Shown piece after piece: positions 29,079-37,171 of a DNA stretch of 64,000 nucleotides. The notes beneath the pieces are model-generated. The model had not been told where the DNA came from. It did no database searches and worked only from the letters and a program-made list of their open reading frames with translations. The DNA is from Hylemonella sp. (GTDB lineage Bacteria; Pseudomonadota; Gammaproteobacteria; Burkholderiales; Burkholderiaceae_C): NCBI GenBank assembly GCA_030680575.1, contig JAUXVI010000051.1, positions 107,678 through 171,677 on the forward strand, written 5' to 3'. The stretch's first letter is position 1, and every line of letters begins with the position of its first letter. The translations under genes and the position numbers were made by a program.

Positions 29079-30056
29079 CTACATCGTCAGGAGCACCGAG
29101 CCCCAGGTGAAGCCGCCGCCCACGCCTTCGAGCATGACCAGTTGACCCGGCTTGACCTGGCCGCCGCGCACCGCAGCGTCCAACGCCAGCGGAATCGAAG
29201 CGGCAGACGTGTTGCCGTGCTGGTCCACGGTCACAATGACCTTGTCCATCGGCAACTTCAGCTTCCTGGCCGTGCTCTGCATGATGCGGATATTGGCCTG
29301 GTGCGGGATCAGCCAGTCGATGTCGGTGTCCTGCTTGCCGGCCTTGGCCAGCGTGGCGCGGGCTGTTTCTTCCAGCACCCCGACCGCCAGCTTGAAGACG
29401 GCCTGGCCATCCATCTTGAGCACCGGGTCGCCCAGCACATTGCCGCCCGACACATGACCCGGCACGCACAAAATACCCACGTGCTTGCCATCGGCATGCA
29501 GGTCGCTGGCCAGGATGCCCGGCTTGTCGGATGCTTCCAGCACCACGGCACCGGCGCCGTCGCCAAACAGCACACAGGTGGTGCGGTCCTTGAAATCGAG
29601 GATGCGAGAGAAGACCTCGGCGCCAATCACCAGCGCCTTGCTGGCGGCACCGGTCTGAATCATGGCATCGGCCAGCGTCAGCGCATAGATGAAACCGCTG
29701 CAGACCGCTTGCACGTCAAAAGCGGGGCAGCCATGGGCACCCAGCTTGTTCTGCAGAATACAGGCGGTGGAAGGAAACACCATGTCCGGCGTGGACGTGG
29801 CGACGATGATCAGGTCGATGTCCTGGGCCTGCAGACCGGCGGCCTGCAGGGCATTGCGGGCTGCGGCCACTCCCAGGTCGCTGCTGCATTCGTCGGGGGC
29901 GGCGAAATGCCGGGCACGGATGCCGGTGCGCTCGACAATCCAGTCGTCAGAAGTTTCCACCCCCTGGGTGGCCAGTTCAGCCACCAGCTGGGCATTGCTC
30001 AAACGGCGGGACGGCAGATAGCTGCCAGTACCAGTGATGCGGGAATAACGTCTCAT
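29079..30056 (-). CDS. fabH: 3-oxoacyl-[ACP] synthase III FabH
   Basis: The product initiates fatty-acid synthesis from acyl-CoA and malonyl-ACP. The Cys-His-Asn triad is in [25 protein letters not shown] and [15 protein letters not shown]. The N-terminus [19 protein letters not shown] is typical. It is 325 aa, full length. It is located between plsX and fabD in the conserved order. Confidence 0.97.
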   Translation of the reverse strand: MRRYSRITGTGSYLPSRRLSNAQLVAELATQGVETSDDWIVERTGIRARHFAAPDECSSDLGVAAARNALQAAGLQAQDIDLIIVATSTPDMVFPSTACILQNKLGAHGCPAFDVQAVCSGFIYALTLADAMIQTGAASKALVIGAEVFSRILDFKDRTTCVLFGDGAGAVVLEASDKPGILASDLHADGKHVGILCVPGHVSGGNVLGDPVLKMDGQAVFKLAVGVLEETARATLAKAGKQDTDIDWLIPHQANIRIMQSTARKLKLPMDKVIVTVDQHGNTSAASIPLALDAAVRGGQVKPGQLVMLEGVGGGFTWGSVLLTM

Positions 30057-30110
30057 GAACTGTTCTGTTGGTTGACCCGGCGCCGGCCAGATCCTGGCCG
30101 AGATAGCCGG

Positions 30111-31136
30111 CTACTCCGCGCCGGCTACACCAGCCAACAACGGGGCGGCATGCGCGATGCGGGCCTGGACCCGGTCGAGCAGCTTGTTATGGGCTGCATC
30201 ATACGCCCGGTTCAGAGCTTGCTCAAAGGCGAAGGCATCCGCGGAGCCATGGCTCTTGAACACCAGCCCCCGCAGACCCAACAGCGCCGCGCCGTTGTAG
30301 CGCCGGTGATCCATCCGTTTTTTAAATACAGAAAGCACCGGATAAGCACAAATGGCAGCAAATTTCGTGAAAATATTGCGCGAAAATTCTTGCTTGAGGA
30401 AGCTGCCGATCATGGAGGCCAGGCCTTCACTGGTCTTGAGGGCCACATTACCGACAAAACCGTCGCAGACCACGATATCGGTCGTGCCCTTGAAAATATC
30501 GTTACCCTCGACGTTGCCAAAGAAATTCAAATCCCCAGAATTAGCCGCCAATCGAAGCAGTTCGCCTGATTTTTTGATGATTTCATTGCCTTTAATAACT
30601 TCTTCACCAATGTTCAGCAAACCGACCGAAGGGTTCTGATCGTCATTGAGAACCGATACCAAAGCGGAACCCATGACGGCGAACTGGAGCAGGTGCTCAG
30701 CCGTGCAGTCCACATTGGCCCCCAGATCAAGCACCGTGGTCCCCCCCCCTTTGGCATTGGGAATCTGCGCCGCAATGGCCGGGCGGTCAATCCCGTCCAT
30801 GGTTTTGAGCAGGTAGCGGGCAATGGCCATCAATGCGCCGGTGTTGCCGGCTGAGACCGCAGCCTGAGCCGCTCCATCCTTGACCTGCTGAATTGCCACG
30901 CGCATGGATGAATCCTTCTTGCGGCGCAGCGCCACCTCGATCGGATCGTCCATCCCTACCACCTCGGTAGCTGCCACAACACGGGCACGGGCATGCTTCA
31001 GAGCGCTCAGGCTGTCAGGCAGACCGACCAGCAGCAGCTCGGCATCGGAATGATTTTCAAGAAAATTGCGGCACGCAGCCAGCGTGACACGGGGGCCGTG
31101 GTCGCCCCCCATGCAGTCAACAGCGATCGTGATCAT
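30111..31136 (-). CDS. plsX: Phosphate acyltransferase PlsX
   Basis: The product converts acyl-ACP to acyl-phosphate, the donor used by PlsY, which is also encoded in this window (43506-44165). Motifs: [11 protein letters not shown] at the N-terminus, [17 protein letters not shown], and [17 protein letters not shown]. It is 341 aa, normal. It is separated from rpmF by a terminator-like hairpin, so it may have its own promoter. Confidence 0.96.
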   Translation of the reverse strand: MITIAVDCMGGDHGPRVTLAACRNFLENHSDAELLLVGLPDSLSALKHARARVVAATEVVGMDDPIEVALRRKKDSSMRVAIQQVKDGAAQAAVSAGNTGALMAIARYLLKTMDGIDRPAIAAQIPNAKGGGTTVLDLGANVDCTAEHLLQFAVMGSALVSVLNDDQNPSVGLLNIGEEVIKGNEIIKKSGELLRLAANSGDLNFFGNVEGNDIFKGTTDIVVCDGFVGNVALKTSEGLASMIGSFLKQEFSRNIFTKFAAICAYPVLSVFKKRMDHRRYNGAALLGLRGLVFKSHGSADAFAFEQALNRAYDAAHNKLLDRVQARIAHAAPLLAGVAGAE

Positions 31137-31189
31137 GGGTAGGCAGCGCGATCAGACAAAGAGAACCGAATGCGTTCGGCATCAAAACA

Positions 31190-31225
31190 AAGGCCCGAGG
31201 CTACTGTTTTGTAGCATCGGGCCTT
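31190..31225 (-). terminator. Stem-loop terminator between rpmF and plsX
   Basis: AAGGCCCGA (31190-31198) and TCGGGCCTT (31217-31225) are perfect inverted arms. The inner part also pairs (CTAC/GTAG). On the minus strand the stem is followed by TGTTTTG, a moderate U tract. It lies 17 bases after the rpmF stop. The inner GCTACTGTTTTGTAGC resembles a family I head but has no tail. Confidence 0.55.
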
Positions 31226-31241
31226 GAGCAGTCAGGCTTTA

Positions 31242-31424
31242 TCAGGCTTCAGACTTGTTCTTGAGCACCTGACGGCCACGGTAGAAACCGTTCGGGCTGA
31301 TGTGGTGGCGCAGGTGGGTTTCGCCGGTGGTGGGTTCCACAGCGATGCCGGGCACGTTCAGTGCGTTGTGCGAACGGTGCATACCGCGCTTGGAAGGCGA
31401 CTTTTTGTTTTGCTGGACGGCCAT
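31242..31424 (-). CDS. rpmF: 50S ribosomal protein L32
   Basis: This 60-aa basic protein begins [22 protein letters not shown] and continues [18 protein letters not shown], the typical L32 sequence. It has no zinc-binding cysteines, so it is the non-zinc (C-) form. The position between the YceD gene and plsX is conserved. Confidence 0.98.
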   Translation of the reverse strand: MAVQQNKKSPSKRGMHRSHNALNVPGIAVEPTTGETHLRHHISPNGFYRGRQVLKNKSEA

Positions 31425-31568
31425 GATCGGCTCCTGGTCTTATGCCATGCGGACACCGCACAGCAAGGGGTTGTTCAATAAGGTTGGTGGGTCTGCGCAG
31501 GTTGGGTCTGCGCGAAGCCTTGAATTATAGCCTAACTCATTGATTTTGCGCTAGTTTGCCGTACCACC

Positions 31569-32117
31569 TCAACGGGGCTTGCCGCCTTTGAGTCCGGCCA
31601 AGGCGGCAAAGGGGTTGGGTTTGTCGGCTTGTGCAGCGTCAAAATCGGCATCCTGTGCCGCCAGCTGGACCTCGGTCGGGCAAACCTCGTGACGCGGCAC
31701 CACCGGCAGCTCCATCAGCAATTCATCCTCAATCAGCTCGTGCAGATTGAAATCGCGGCTCAGGGCCAGCACGTCTTCTTCCGCCTCCTCGTCCTCGGCC
31801 TCGGCCTGCGCCTCGCTGGCGACAAAACGGAATGAGCGGTCGACCGCCACCTCCACATCGACCGGCCCGAGACAACGCTGGCAGGTTTGCGGCAGGCTGA
31901 CCTGCGCGTTCAAGCGCAACCAGACCTGGGCAAAACCGCTGGCATCGATCAGCGTCTCGCCGCGGACCTCCCACTGCACCGGGCGCTCGGCCCCCTGGCC
32001 GGCGGCTTCCTCCAGCAAACGCGGGTATTTCGACAAAGGATCCTGACCGGTCAGGACGGCGCCGGCCTTGGCAAAGGCCTTGACGTCGAGCCGGGTGGCA
32101 ACAAACTCATGTGACAT
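31569..32117 (-). CDS. YceD/DUF177 family protein
   Basis: This 182-aa protein has the paired cysteine motif CQRC (LPQTCQRCLGPVDVEV), an acidic middle (EAQAEAEDEEAEEDV) and DFNLHELIEDELLMELPVVPRHEVC, as in YceD/DUF177 proteins encoded upstream of rpmF. These are linked to 23S rRNA accumulation or ribosome assembly in other organisms. The start at 32117 (MSHEFVATRLD) is preferred; an in-frame ATG at 32144 would overlap the divergent maf start. Confidence 0.9.
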   Translation of the reverse strand: MSHEFVATRLDVKAFAKAGAVLTGQDPLSKYPRLLEEAAGQGAERPVQWEVRGETLIDASGFAQVWLRLNAQVSLPQTCQRCLGPVDVEVAVDRSFRFVASEAQAEAEDEEAEEDVLALSRDFNLHELIEDELLMELPVVPRHEVCPTEVQLAAQDADFDAAQADKPNPFAALAGLKGGKPR

Positions 32118-32142
32118 CCCGGCAGTGTAAGAGAATTGCCCC

Positions 32143-32754
32143 ATGTCTCAATCTGTCAACCGCCCTCTGATCCTGGGCTCCACCTCGCCCTACCGGCGCG
32201 AACTGCTGGCCCGCCTGCGCCTGCCCTTCGACGTGGCATCGCCCGACGTCGACGAAACCCCGCACCCCAATGAAACCCCGCGCGACCTGGCCTGCCGTCT
32301 GGCGCTGGCCAAGGCGCACGCCGTGGCCGCCCGCTTTCCGGCGGCAGTGGTAATCGGCTCGGATCAGGTGGCCGACCTCGATGGCCAGCCGCTGGGCAAG
32401 CCCGGCACGCACGAACGCGCCGTGGCGCAGTTGCGTCAGATGCGCGGAAAAACCGTGGTGTTCCAGACCGCCGTGGCCGTGGTCTGCCATGACACCGGCT
32501 TCGAGCAGGTGGATCTGGCGCCGGTACGCGTGCGCTTTCGCGACCTGAGCGACGCCGAGATCGAGACCTATCTGCGTGCCGAGACGCCGTACGACTGCGC
32601 CGGCAGCGCCAAGAGCGAAGGCCTGGGCATCACCTTGCTGGCATCGATCGAGAACGACGACCCCACCGCCCTGGTCGGCCTGCCTTTGATCCGCACCAGC
32701 CACTTGCTGCGCGCCGCCGGGCTGACCTTGCTCCCGCCACAGAAAGCCGCCTGA
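32143..32754 (+). CDS. Maf-family nucleotide pyrophosphatase (YceF type)
   Basis: This 203-aa Maf/HAM1-fold protein has the N-terminal LILGSTSPYRRELLARL and the catalytic region VIGSDQVADLDGQPLGKPG, with DCAGSAKSEGLG and the C-terminal GLPLIRTSHLLRAAG. Maf proteins hydrolyse non-canonical or modified nucleoside triphosphates. The SDQVA form of the motif fits the m7GTP-preferring YceF subgroup, by family knowledge. It is divergent from the YceD gene, as is common, and overlaps the next gene by 1 bp. Confidence 0.92.
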   Translation: MSQSVNRPLILGSTSPYRRELLARLRLPFDVASPDVDETPHPNETPRDLACRLALAKAHAVAARFPAAVVIGSDQVADLDGQPLGKPGTHERAVAQLRQMRGKTVVFQTAVAVVCHDTGFEQVDLAPVRVRFRDLSDAEIETYLRAETPYDCAGSAKSEGLGITLLASIENDDPTALVGLPLIRTSHLLRAAGLTLLPPQKAA

Positions 32755-33518
32755 TGAGCGCTTCGACTGGAAAACTCTACCTGGTGCCGGCGCCACTGGA
32801 TTTCGGCTGCGCCACACAAACGCCATTGACCGAGGCGCTGCCGCAGGGCACCCTGGTCGTGGCCGCCCGGCTGCAGCACTGGGTGTGCGAAAACGCCAAG
32901 AGTGCGCGCGCCTACCTCAAGCGCGTCAATGAGCTTCATCCCCTGCCCTGCCCCATTCAGGCGCTGCAGATCCAGGAGTTGCCGCGTGAGGTGCACAAGA
33001 AGGGCGATCACGGCGGCACCTTCGACGCCCGCCCGCTGCTGGGCGCCGCCCTGGCCGGCCACGATGTCGGTCTGCTGAGCGAAGCCGGCATGCCCGCGGT
33101 GGCCGACCCGGGCTCCTCGGTGGTGCGCGCCGCGCACGAACTGGGCATTGAAGTTGTGCCGCTGGTCGGCCCGGTGTCACTGCTGCTGGCGTTGGCGGCC
33201 AGTGGCCTGTCGGGCCAGAATTTCGCTTTTGTGGGTTACCTGCCGCAAGAGGCTGCTGCACGTGCGCAACGCATCAAGGAGCTTGAAACACTGGTGCAAA
33301 AAACCGGGCAGACCCAGCTCTTCATCGAAACGCCTTATCGCAATACGGCCCTGCTGGATGCGCTGCTCAGAACACTGCAGCCCACCACACGGCTGGCCGT
33401 GAGCAGCGGCCTCACGCTGGCCGACGCCCAGAGCCGCAGCGGCGACATCAAACAGTGGAAGCAGCAAGGCTGGGTATTGGACAACAACACGCCCGCCGTC
33501 TTTGCCATCGGGCGTTGA
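32754..33518 (+). CDS. RsmI-like tetrapyrrole-methylase-fold methyltransferase
   Basis: This 254-aa SAM-dependent methylase belongs to the corrin/porphyrin-methylase fold: LYLVPAPLDFG at the N-terminus, GHDVGLLSEAGMPAVADPGSSVVRAAHELGIEVVPLVGPVSLLLALAASGLSGQNFAFVGYLP and LFIETPYRN. This is close to RsmI, the 16S rRNA 2'-O-methyltransferase, but the N-terminal PTPIGN-type motif is changed to VPAPLD. It may be an RsmI paralogue acting on another substrate. It is coupled to maf through TGATG. Confidence 0.8.
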   Translation: MSASTGKLYLVPAPLDFGCATQTPLTEALPQGTLVVAARLQHWVCENAKSARAYLKRVNELHPLPCPIQALQIQELPREVHKKGDHGGTFDARPLLGAALAGHDVGLLSEAGMPAVADPGSSVVRAAHELGIEVVPLVGPVSLLLALAASGLSGQNFAFVGYLPQEAAARAQRIKELETLVQKTGQTQLFIETPYRNTALLDALLRTLQPTTRLAVSSGLTLADAQSRSGDIKQWKQQGWVLDNNTPAVFAIGR

Positions 33519-33539
33519 CGCTGTACTCGGCGCGGCAAC

Positions 33540-34583
33540 TCAGCGGAACGAGGGCAAGGTGCGCAGCGCCTTGACCGAGCCTTCACCGATGGCAGCGCCA
33601 AAACGCTTGACCAGGCGCTCGGCCACGTTGTCGCGCCGGGTGTAGTCGACCACCTCTTCGGCCTTCACCACCTCGCGTGCCACGTAGTCGAGGTTGCCGA
33701 GCTGGTCGGCCAGACCGAGTTCGATGGCTTGCTGGCCGGTCCAGAACAGGCCGCTGAACATCTCGGGCGACTCCTTCAGGCGCTTGCCGCGTCCGGCCTT
33801 GACCACGTCGATGAACTGCTGGTGGATCTGGTCCAGCATGGTCTGGGTGTAGATACGCTGCTTCTCGGTCTGCGGGCTGAAGGGGTCGAGAAAGCCCTTG
33901 TTCTCGCCGGCCGTCATGAGACGGCGCTCGATGCCGAGCTTGTCCATCAGACCGGTAAAACCGAAGCCGTCCATCAGCACGCCGATGCTGCCCACGATGC
34001 TGGCCTTGTCAACATAGATCTTGTCGGCCGCGACGGCAATGTAATAGGCGGCCGATGCGGCGGCTTCTTCCACCACGGCATAAACCGGCTTGTTGTGTTT
34101 GGCCTTCAGGCGGCGAATCTCATCGTTGATGATGCCAGCCTGCACCGGGCTGCCACCGGGCGAGTTGATCAACAGCACAATCGCCTGAGAGCCGTGATCC
34201 TCGAAGGCGCTGCGGATGGAAGACACCACCAGTTCGGCACTGGCTTCCGAACCGGAGGCAATTTCACCCTTGATCTCCACCAGTGCGGTATGCGGCGTGC
34301 TGACGCTCTTGGACGAGCCCCCCAGCCCGAAGCCGATCCAGACCAGCAGTGCGATGAACACCAGCCAGCTGAGGCGCCCGATCAGACGGAAGCGGCGCGC
34401 GGCGCGCTGTTCCGCCAAGGCGGCAAAGGCCAGCTTCTCGATGACACTGCGCTCCCAGCCCGGCACATCGGCAGTAGCAGCATCTTTTGCTCCGTTTTTG
34501 ATAGCTGACTGCGCTTGATCAACAGGGGGTTGAGGGCTATTTGGCATGTCATTGTGGATGTCAGGACGGCTGGAATCGCTCAT
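33540..34583 (-). CDS. S49 family signal-peptide peptidase (SppA-like)
   Basis: This membrane-anchored protease cuts leftover signal peptides in the membrane. It is 347 aa: a cytoplasmic N-terminus, a membrane helix at about 70-88 (LSWLVFIALLVWIGFGLGG), then the S49 domain. By analogy with the short SppA family, the catalytic Ser is S177 (AAASAAYYIA) and the Lys is K229 (GENKGFLDPF). The start is the ATG at 34583, one base past the Rieske stop. Residues about 15-31 are encoded by a family I repeat in antisense orientation. It ends the rluC-gph-Rieske-S49 operon. Confidence 0.9.
   Translation of the reverse strand: MSDSSRPDIHNDMPNSPQPPVDQAQSAIKNGAKDAATADVPGWERSVIEKLAFAALAEQRAARRFRLIGRLSWLVFIALLVWIGFGLGGSSKSVSTPHTALVEIKGEIASGSEASAELVVSSIRSAFEDHGSQAIVLLINSPGGSPVQAGIINDEIRRLKAKHNKPVYAVVEEAAASAAYYIAVAADKIYVDKASIVGSIGVLMDGFGFTGLMDKLGIERRLMTAGENKGFLDPFSPQTEKQRIYTQTMLDQIHQQFIDVVKAGRGKRLKESPEMFSGLFWTGQQAIELGLADQLGNLDYVAREVVKAEEVVDYTRRDNVAERLVKRFGAAIGEGSVKALRTLPSFR
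34489..34542 (+). repeat. Family I palindromic repeat, copy 5 (inside S49 peptidase, antisense)
   Basis: On the plus strand the head is GCTCCGTTTTTGATAGC. The 37-bp tail has TGCGC at tail positions 5-9, a G-rich block near 20 and GGGCTATTT at the end. It is 54 bp, like the others. It is opposite to the direction of the gene and encodes its N-terminal linker (NSPQPPVDQAQSAIKNG). Confidence 0.65.
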
Positions 34584-34584
34584 A

Positions 34585-34956
34585 TCAGAACTCGACAGGT
34601 TGCAGGTTGTAGGCAGTATGCCAGTGCACCACACCGTCATGTTCGGTGAGGGGAATCTTGGCCAGGCCACCGCGGCAAGGGCCACCACGGCAGGCACCGG
34701 TATCGGGCGCATAGACCGCACCGTGCGTGGCACACATCAGCCAGCGCCCGGTCGGGTCGAAAAAATGGTTGGGCTGATAGTCCATTTCCATCGCCACATG
34801 GGTGCAGCGGTTCACATAAGCATGTGCCTGCCCCTCGAAGCGGATGGCAAAGGCGCGGCAGGTCTGACCAAAGTAGACCACGTCAAAGGGCACCGCCAAG
34901 CCGCCGTCTTGCAGCTCGCCGGCATTACACAGGGGGATCAGGACTTCGTCGCTCAT
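34585..34956 (-). CDS. Rieske [2Fe-2S] protein
   Basis: This 123-aa single-domain Rieske ferredoxin has the cluster ligands in VNRCTHVAMEM and WLMCATHGAVYAPDTG (C-x-H and C-x2-H). No membrane or oxygenase domain is present. Such small Rieske proteins between gph and S49 peptidase genes are common in Burkholderiales; the redox partner is unknown. Its start overlaps the gph stop by 4 bp. Confidence 0.92.
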   Translation of the reverse strand: MSDEVLIPLCNAGELQDGGLAVPFDVVYFGQTCRAFAIRFEGQAHAYVNRCTHVAMEMDYQPNHFFDPTGRWLMCATHGAVYAPDTGACRGGPCRGGLAKIPLTEHDGVVHWHTAYNLQPVEF

Positions 34957-35642
34957 GCGTTATTCAGCAGCCAGTCATGCAGATCACGCACCGAATGCGC
35001 CACATGACGCGGCTGCAGCATCTGGAAGGCCTCGGGCTCATGCGCGCCATAACTCACGCCGACACTGGCGCAACCGGCATTGAGCGCCATCTGCAGGTCG
35101 TGCGTGGTGTCGCCGATCATCAGCGTGCGCGCCGGCTCGACGCCGAACTCGCGCATCAGTTCCTGCAGCATGCGCGGATGCGGCTTGCCGGCAGTCTCGT
35201 CGGCGGTGCGCGAGCCGTTGAACATGCCCTTGAGTTCCACCGTCTGCAGCACCTCGTCCAGACCGCGCCGGCTTTTGCCGGTCGCCACCGTCAGCCAGTG
35301 GTGCCGGGCCTTGAGATCCTCCAGCATGGCCAGCACACCGCCGAACAGGCTGATGTCGTTCTGGTGCGTCATGTAGTGATGGCGATAGCGTGCCCCCAAC
35401 TCGGGGTATTTCTCCTCCGGCACGTCGGGCGCGGCATGGGCCAGCGCCTGCATCAAGGCCATGCCGATCACATAGGAGGCCTGCTCGTCAGTCGGCACCG
35501 TACCGCCGACATCACGCACCGCCAGCTGGATGCAGCGCGTGATGATGGCGGTAGAGTCGAACAACGTGCCATCCCAGTCGAAGGCAATCAGATCGAACTG
35601 CCGGGGGCGGAAAGCGGTACGTTCAGAAACAGCGTCAGACAT
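34953..35642 (-). CDS. HAD-family hydrolase, phosphoglycolate phosphatase-like
   Basis: This 229-aa HAD hydrolase has motif I FDLIAFDWDGTLFDS, motif II LTVATGKSRRGLD, and motif III/IV GKPHPRMLQEL ... TLMIGDTTHDLQMA. The family includes Gph, but substrate specificity cannot be assigned. The ATG at 35642 overlaps the end of rluC by 8 bp, indicating coupled translation. Upstream extension of the frame reads through rluC and is not real. Confidence 0.88.
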   Translation of the reverse strand: MSDAVSERTAFRPRQFDLIAFDWDGTLFDSTAIITRCIQLAVRDVGGTVPTDEQASYVIGMALMQALAHAAPDVPEEKYPELGARYRHHYMTHQNDISLFGGVLAMLEDLKARHHWLTVATGKSRRGLDEVLQTVELKGMFNGSRTADETAGKPHPRMLQELMREFGVEPARTLMIGDTTHDLQMALNAGCASVGVSYGAHEPEAFQMLQPRHVAHSVRDLHDWLLNNA

Positions 35643-36675
35643 GGGCGGACATGGCATGGGCCAGAAACTTGTCGAGTTCGGGGGGCAGCGGCGCCAGCAG
35701 TTCGATGCGCTCGCCGCTGACCGGATGGCTGAACTGTAACCGCCACGCATGCAGGAACATGCGCTTGAGCGCCGCCCCATCGGCCTGTTTTTGCAACGCT
35801 TTGTTCAACTCGAAGTCACCGTATTTGTCGTCGCCGACGATGGGCAGGCCCTCGGAGGCCAGATGCACCCGGATCTGGTGCGTGCGGCCGGTCTTGATGG
35901 TGACCTCCAGCAAGGAATAACCCTGTGCCGCCGGCCCCACCGGGCCGGGCATGCGCTCCCGCACCTTGACCAGCGTCACGGATTTCATGCCGTCCGGATC
36001 GTCCTTGGCCACCACCTTGACGCGGCGCTCGCCGTCATCCAGCAGGTACTTGTGCAGCGGCTTGTCCAGCACCTTCTTATTCAGCGGCCACTGGCCGGTC
36101 ACCAGCGCCAGGTAGGTCTTGCCGGTTTCGCGCTCGCGGAACTGGTCCTGCAAGGCCTTGAGTGCACTGCGCTTCTTGGCCACCAGCAGGATGCCGCTGG
36201 TCTCGCGGTCCAGCCGGTGCACCAGCTCCAGAAACTTGGCCTGCGGGCGAGCCATGCGCAACTGCTCGATCACGCCGAAGCTCACGCCCGAACCGCCATG
36301 CACCGCCACGCCGGCCGGCTTGTTGACGGCCAGCACGGCCTCGTCTTCGAACAGCACCGGGAATTCACGGGCCGGCGCACCGCGTGCCACGATGCCGGCC
36401 ATGGCCTCGGCCTTTTCCGTCGCCCGTTCTGACAGGCGTACCGGCGGCACCCGCACCACATCGCCAGACTCGACCCGCGTATCTGCTGAGGCACGCCCTT
36501 TGTTAACCCTCACTTCGCCACTGCGGATGATGCGGTAAACGTGGGTTTTGGGCACGCCCTTGAGCTGACGCAGCAGGAAGTTGTCCAGGCGCTGGCCGGC
36601 CGATTCCTCGTCGACTTCCACTGATTTGACCTGGGGGCTGGCGGCAGGGGATTTGCCCCCTATAATGTGTTTCAC
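35635..36675 (-). CDS. rluC: 23S rRNA pseudouridine synthase RluC/RluD family
   Basis: The product makes pseudouridine in 23S rRNA. An N-terminal S4 domain (RLDNFLLRQLKGVPKTHVYRIIRSGEVRVNKGR) precedes the catalytic domain with the Asp in LVHRLDRETSGILLVAK. KTGRTHQIRVHLASEGLPIVGDDKYG is the C-terminal signature. It is 346 aa, normal. The start codon is GTG (36675) in a conserved position opposite rne. RluC-type is favoured by its location beside rne, as in E. coli. Confidence 0.9.
   Translation of the reverse strand: MKHIIGGKSPAASPQVKSVEVDEESAGQRLDNFLLRQLKGVPKTHVYRIIRSGEVRVNKGRASADTRVESGDVVRVPPVRLSERATEKAEAMAGIVARGAPAREFPVLFEDEAVLAVNKPAGVAVHGGSGVSFGVIEQLRMARPQAKFLELVHRLDRETSGILLVAKKRSALKALQDQFRERETGKTYLALVTGQWPLNKKVLDKPLHKYLLDDGERRVKVVAKDDPDGMKSVTLVKVRERMPGPVGPAAQGYSLLEVTIKTGRTHQIRVHLASEGLPIVGDDKYGDFELNKALQKQADGAALKRMFLHAWRLQFSHPVSGERIELLAPLPPELDKFLAHAMSAHV
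36638..36666 (+). promoter_or_regulatory. Candidate rne promoter
   Basis: A perfect TATAAT (36661-36666) lies 17 bp downstream of CTGGCG (36638-36643, 3 of 6 matches to the -35 consensus). It overlaps the start of rluC on the opposite strand. Transcription from here would give rne a leader of about 500 nt. Confidence 0.4.
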
Positions 36676-37171
36676 TAGCGACGCGCTGTAAGTGGTTGAT
36701 TTGTCTGGAGTTTAGTCCACATGACGCCACCAGCCGCGCTGGAAGGTCGATGTCACCGCCCGTTTTGTATGCAGACCGCAAGCCAGTTGCTTGCCGTGGC
36801 CAGCAAAACGGAGGGCGTAACCGACGCACTGAAACACTGATACGGAATACCCAAGTCTGCCAGCGAGAAGCTGGCAGACGGATCAAAGCGAAATGTTTGT
36901 GTTGATGAGTCTGATCCTCACCTGCCTGCGGCGCCGCTTTGCGCTGTTTGATGGCATGGATCAGCCGTCAGTGCCCGCGACGCGGGCGCAAAGAGCTGCC
37001 AAACCGGTAGCCACTCCACAATCGCTCCCCCTCGCCCCCATCCACGCGCCTACACTGCGGCTCACTGTTTGAGCCCGCGGTTCTCCGGCAATTCCTTTCG
37101 TTTCAAGGCGTCAGTTCAGGCATCGTTTGCCCGCTATGGGCATGTGAACTGAAGAAAAAGGAAAGCAAGCC
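36676..37171 (+). promoter_or_regulatory. Long structured leader of rne (no gene in 496 bp)
   Basis: No protein gene is seen between the divergent rluC and rne genes. The plus strand can form a long interrupted stem: CGCC/GGCG plus CGTTTTG/CAAAACG, arms at 36757-36767 and 36804-36817. It also forms a perfect 10-bp hairpin GTCTGCCAGC-GAGAA-GCTGGCAGAC (36855-36879) and GCCCGCGACGCGGGC (36974-36988). In E. coli the rne 5' UTR is long and structured and mediates autoregulation by RNase E. This leader is a plausible functional equivalent; similarity in sequence is not claimed. Confidence 0.5.

Noticed and set aside
31200..31215. Ninth family I repeat copy between rpmF and plsX
   Set aside because: GCTACTGTTTTGTAGC resembles a head, but it is 16 bp, has no GGCGC-containing tail on either side, and is embedded in a larger terminator stem.
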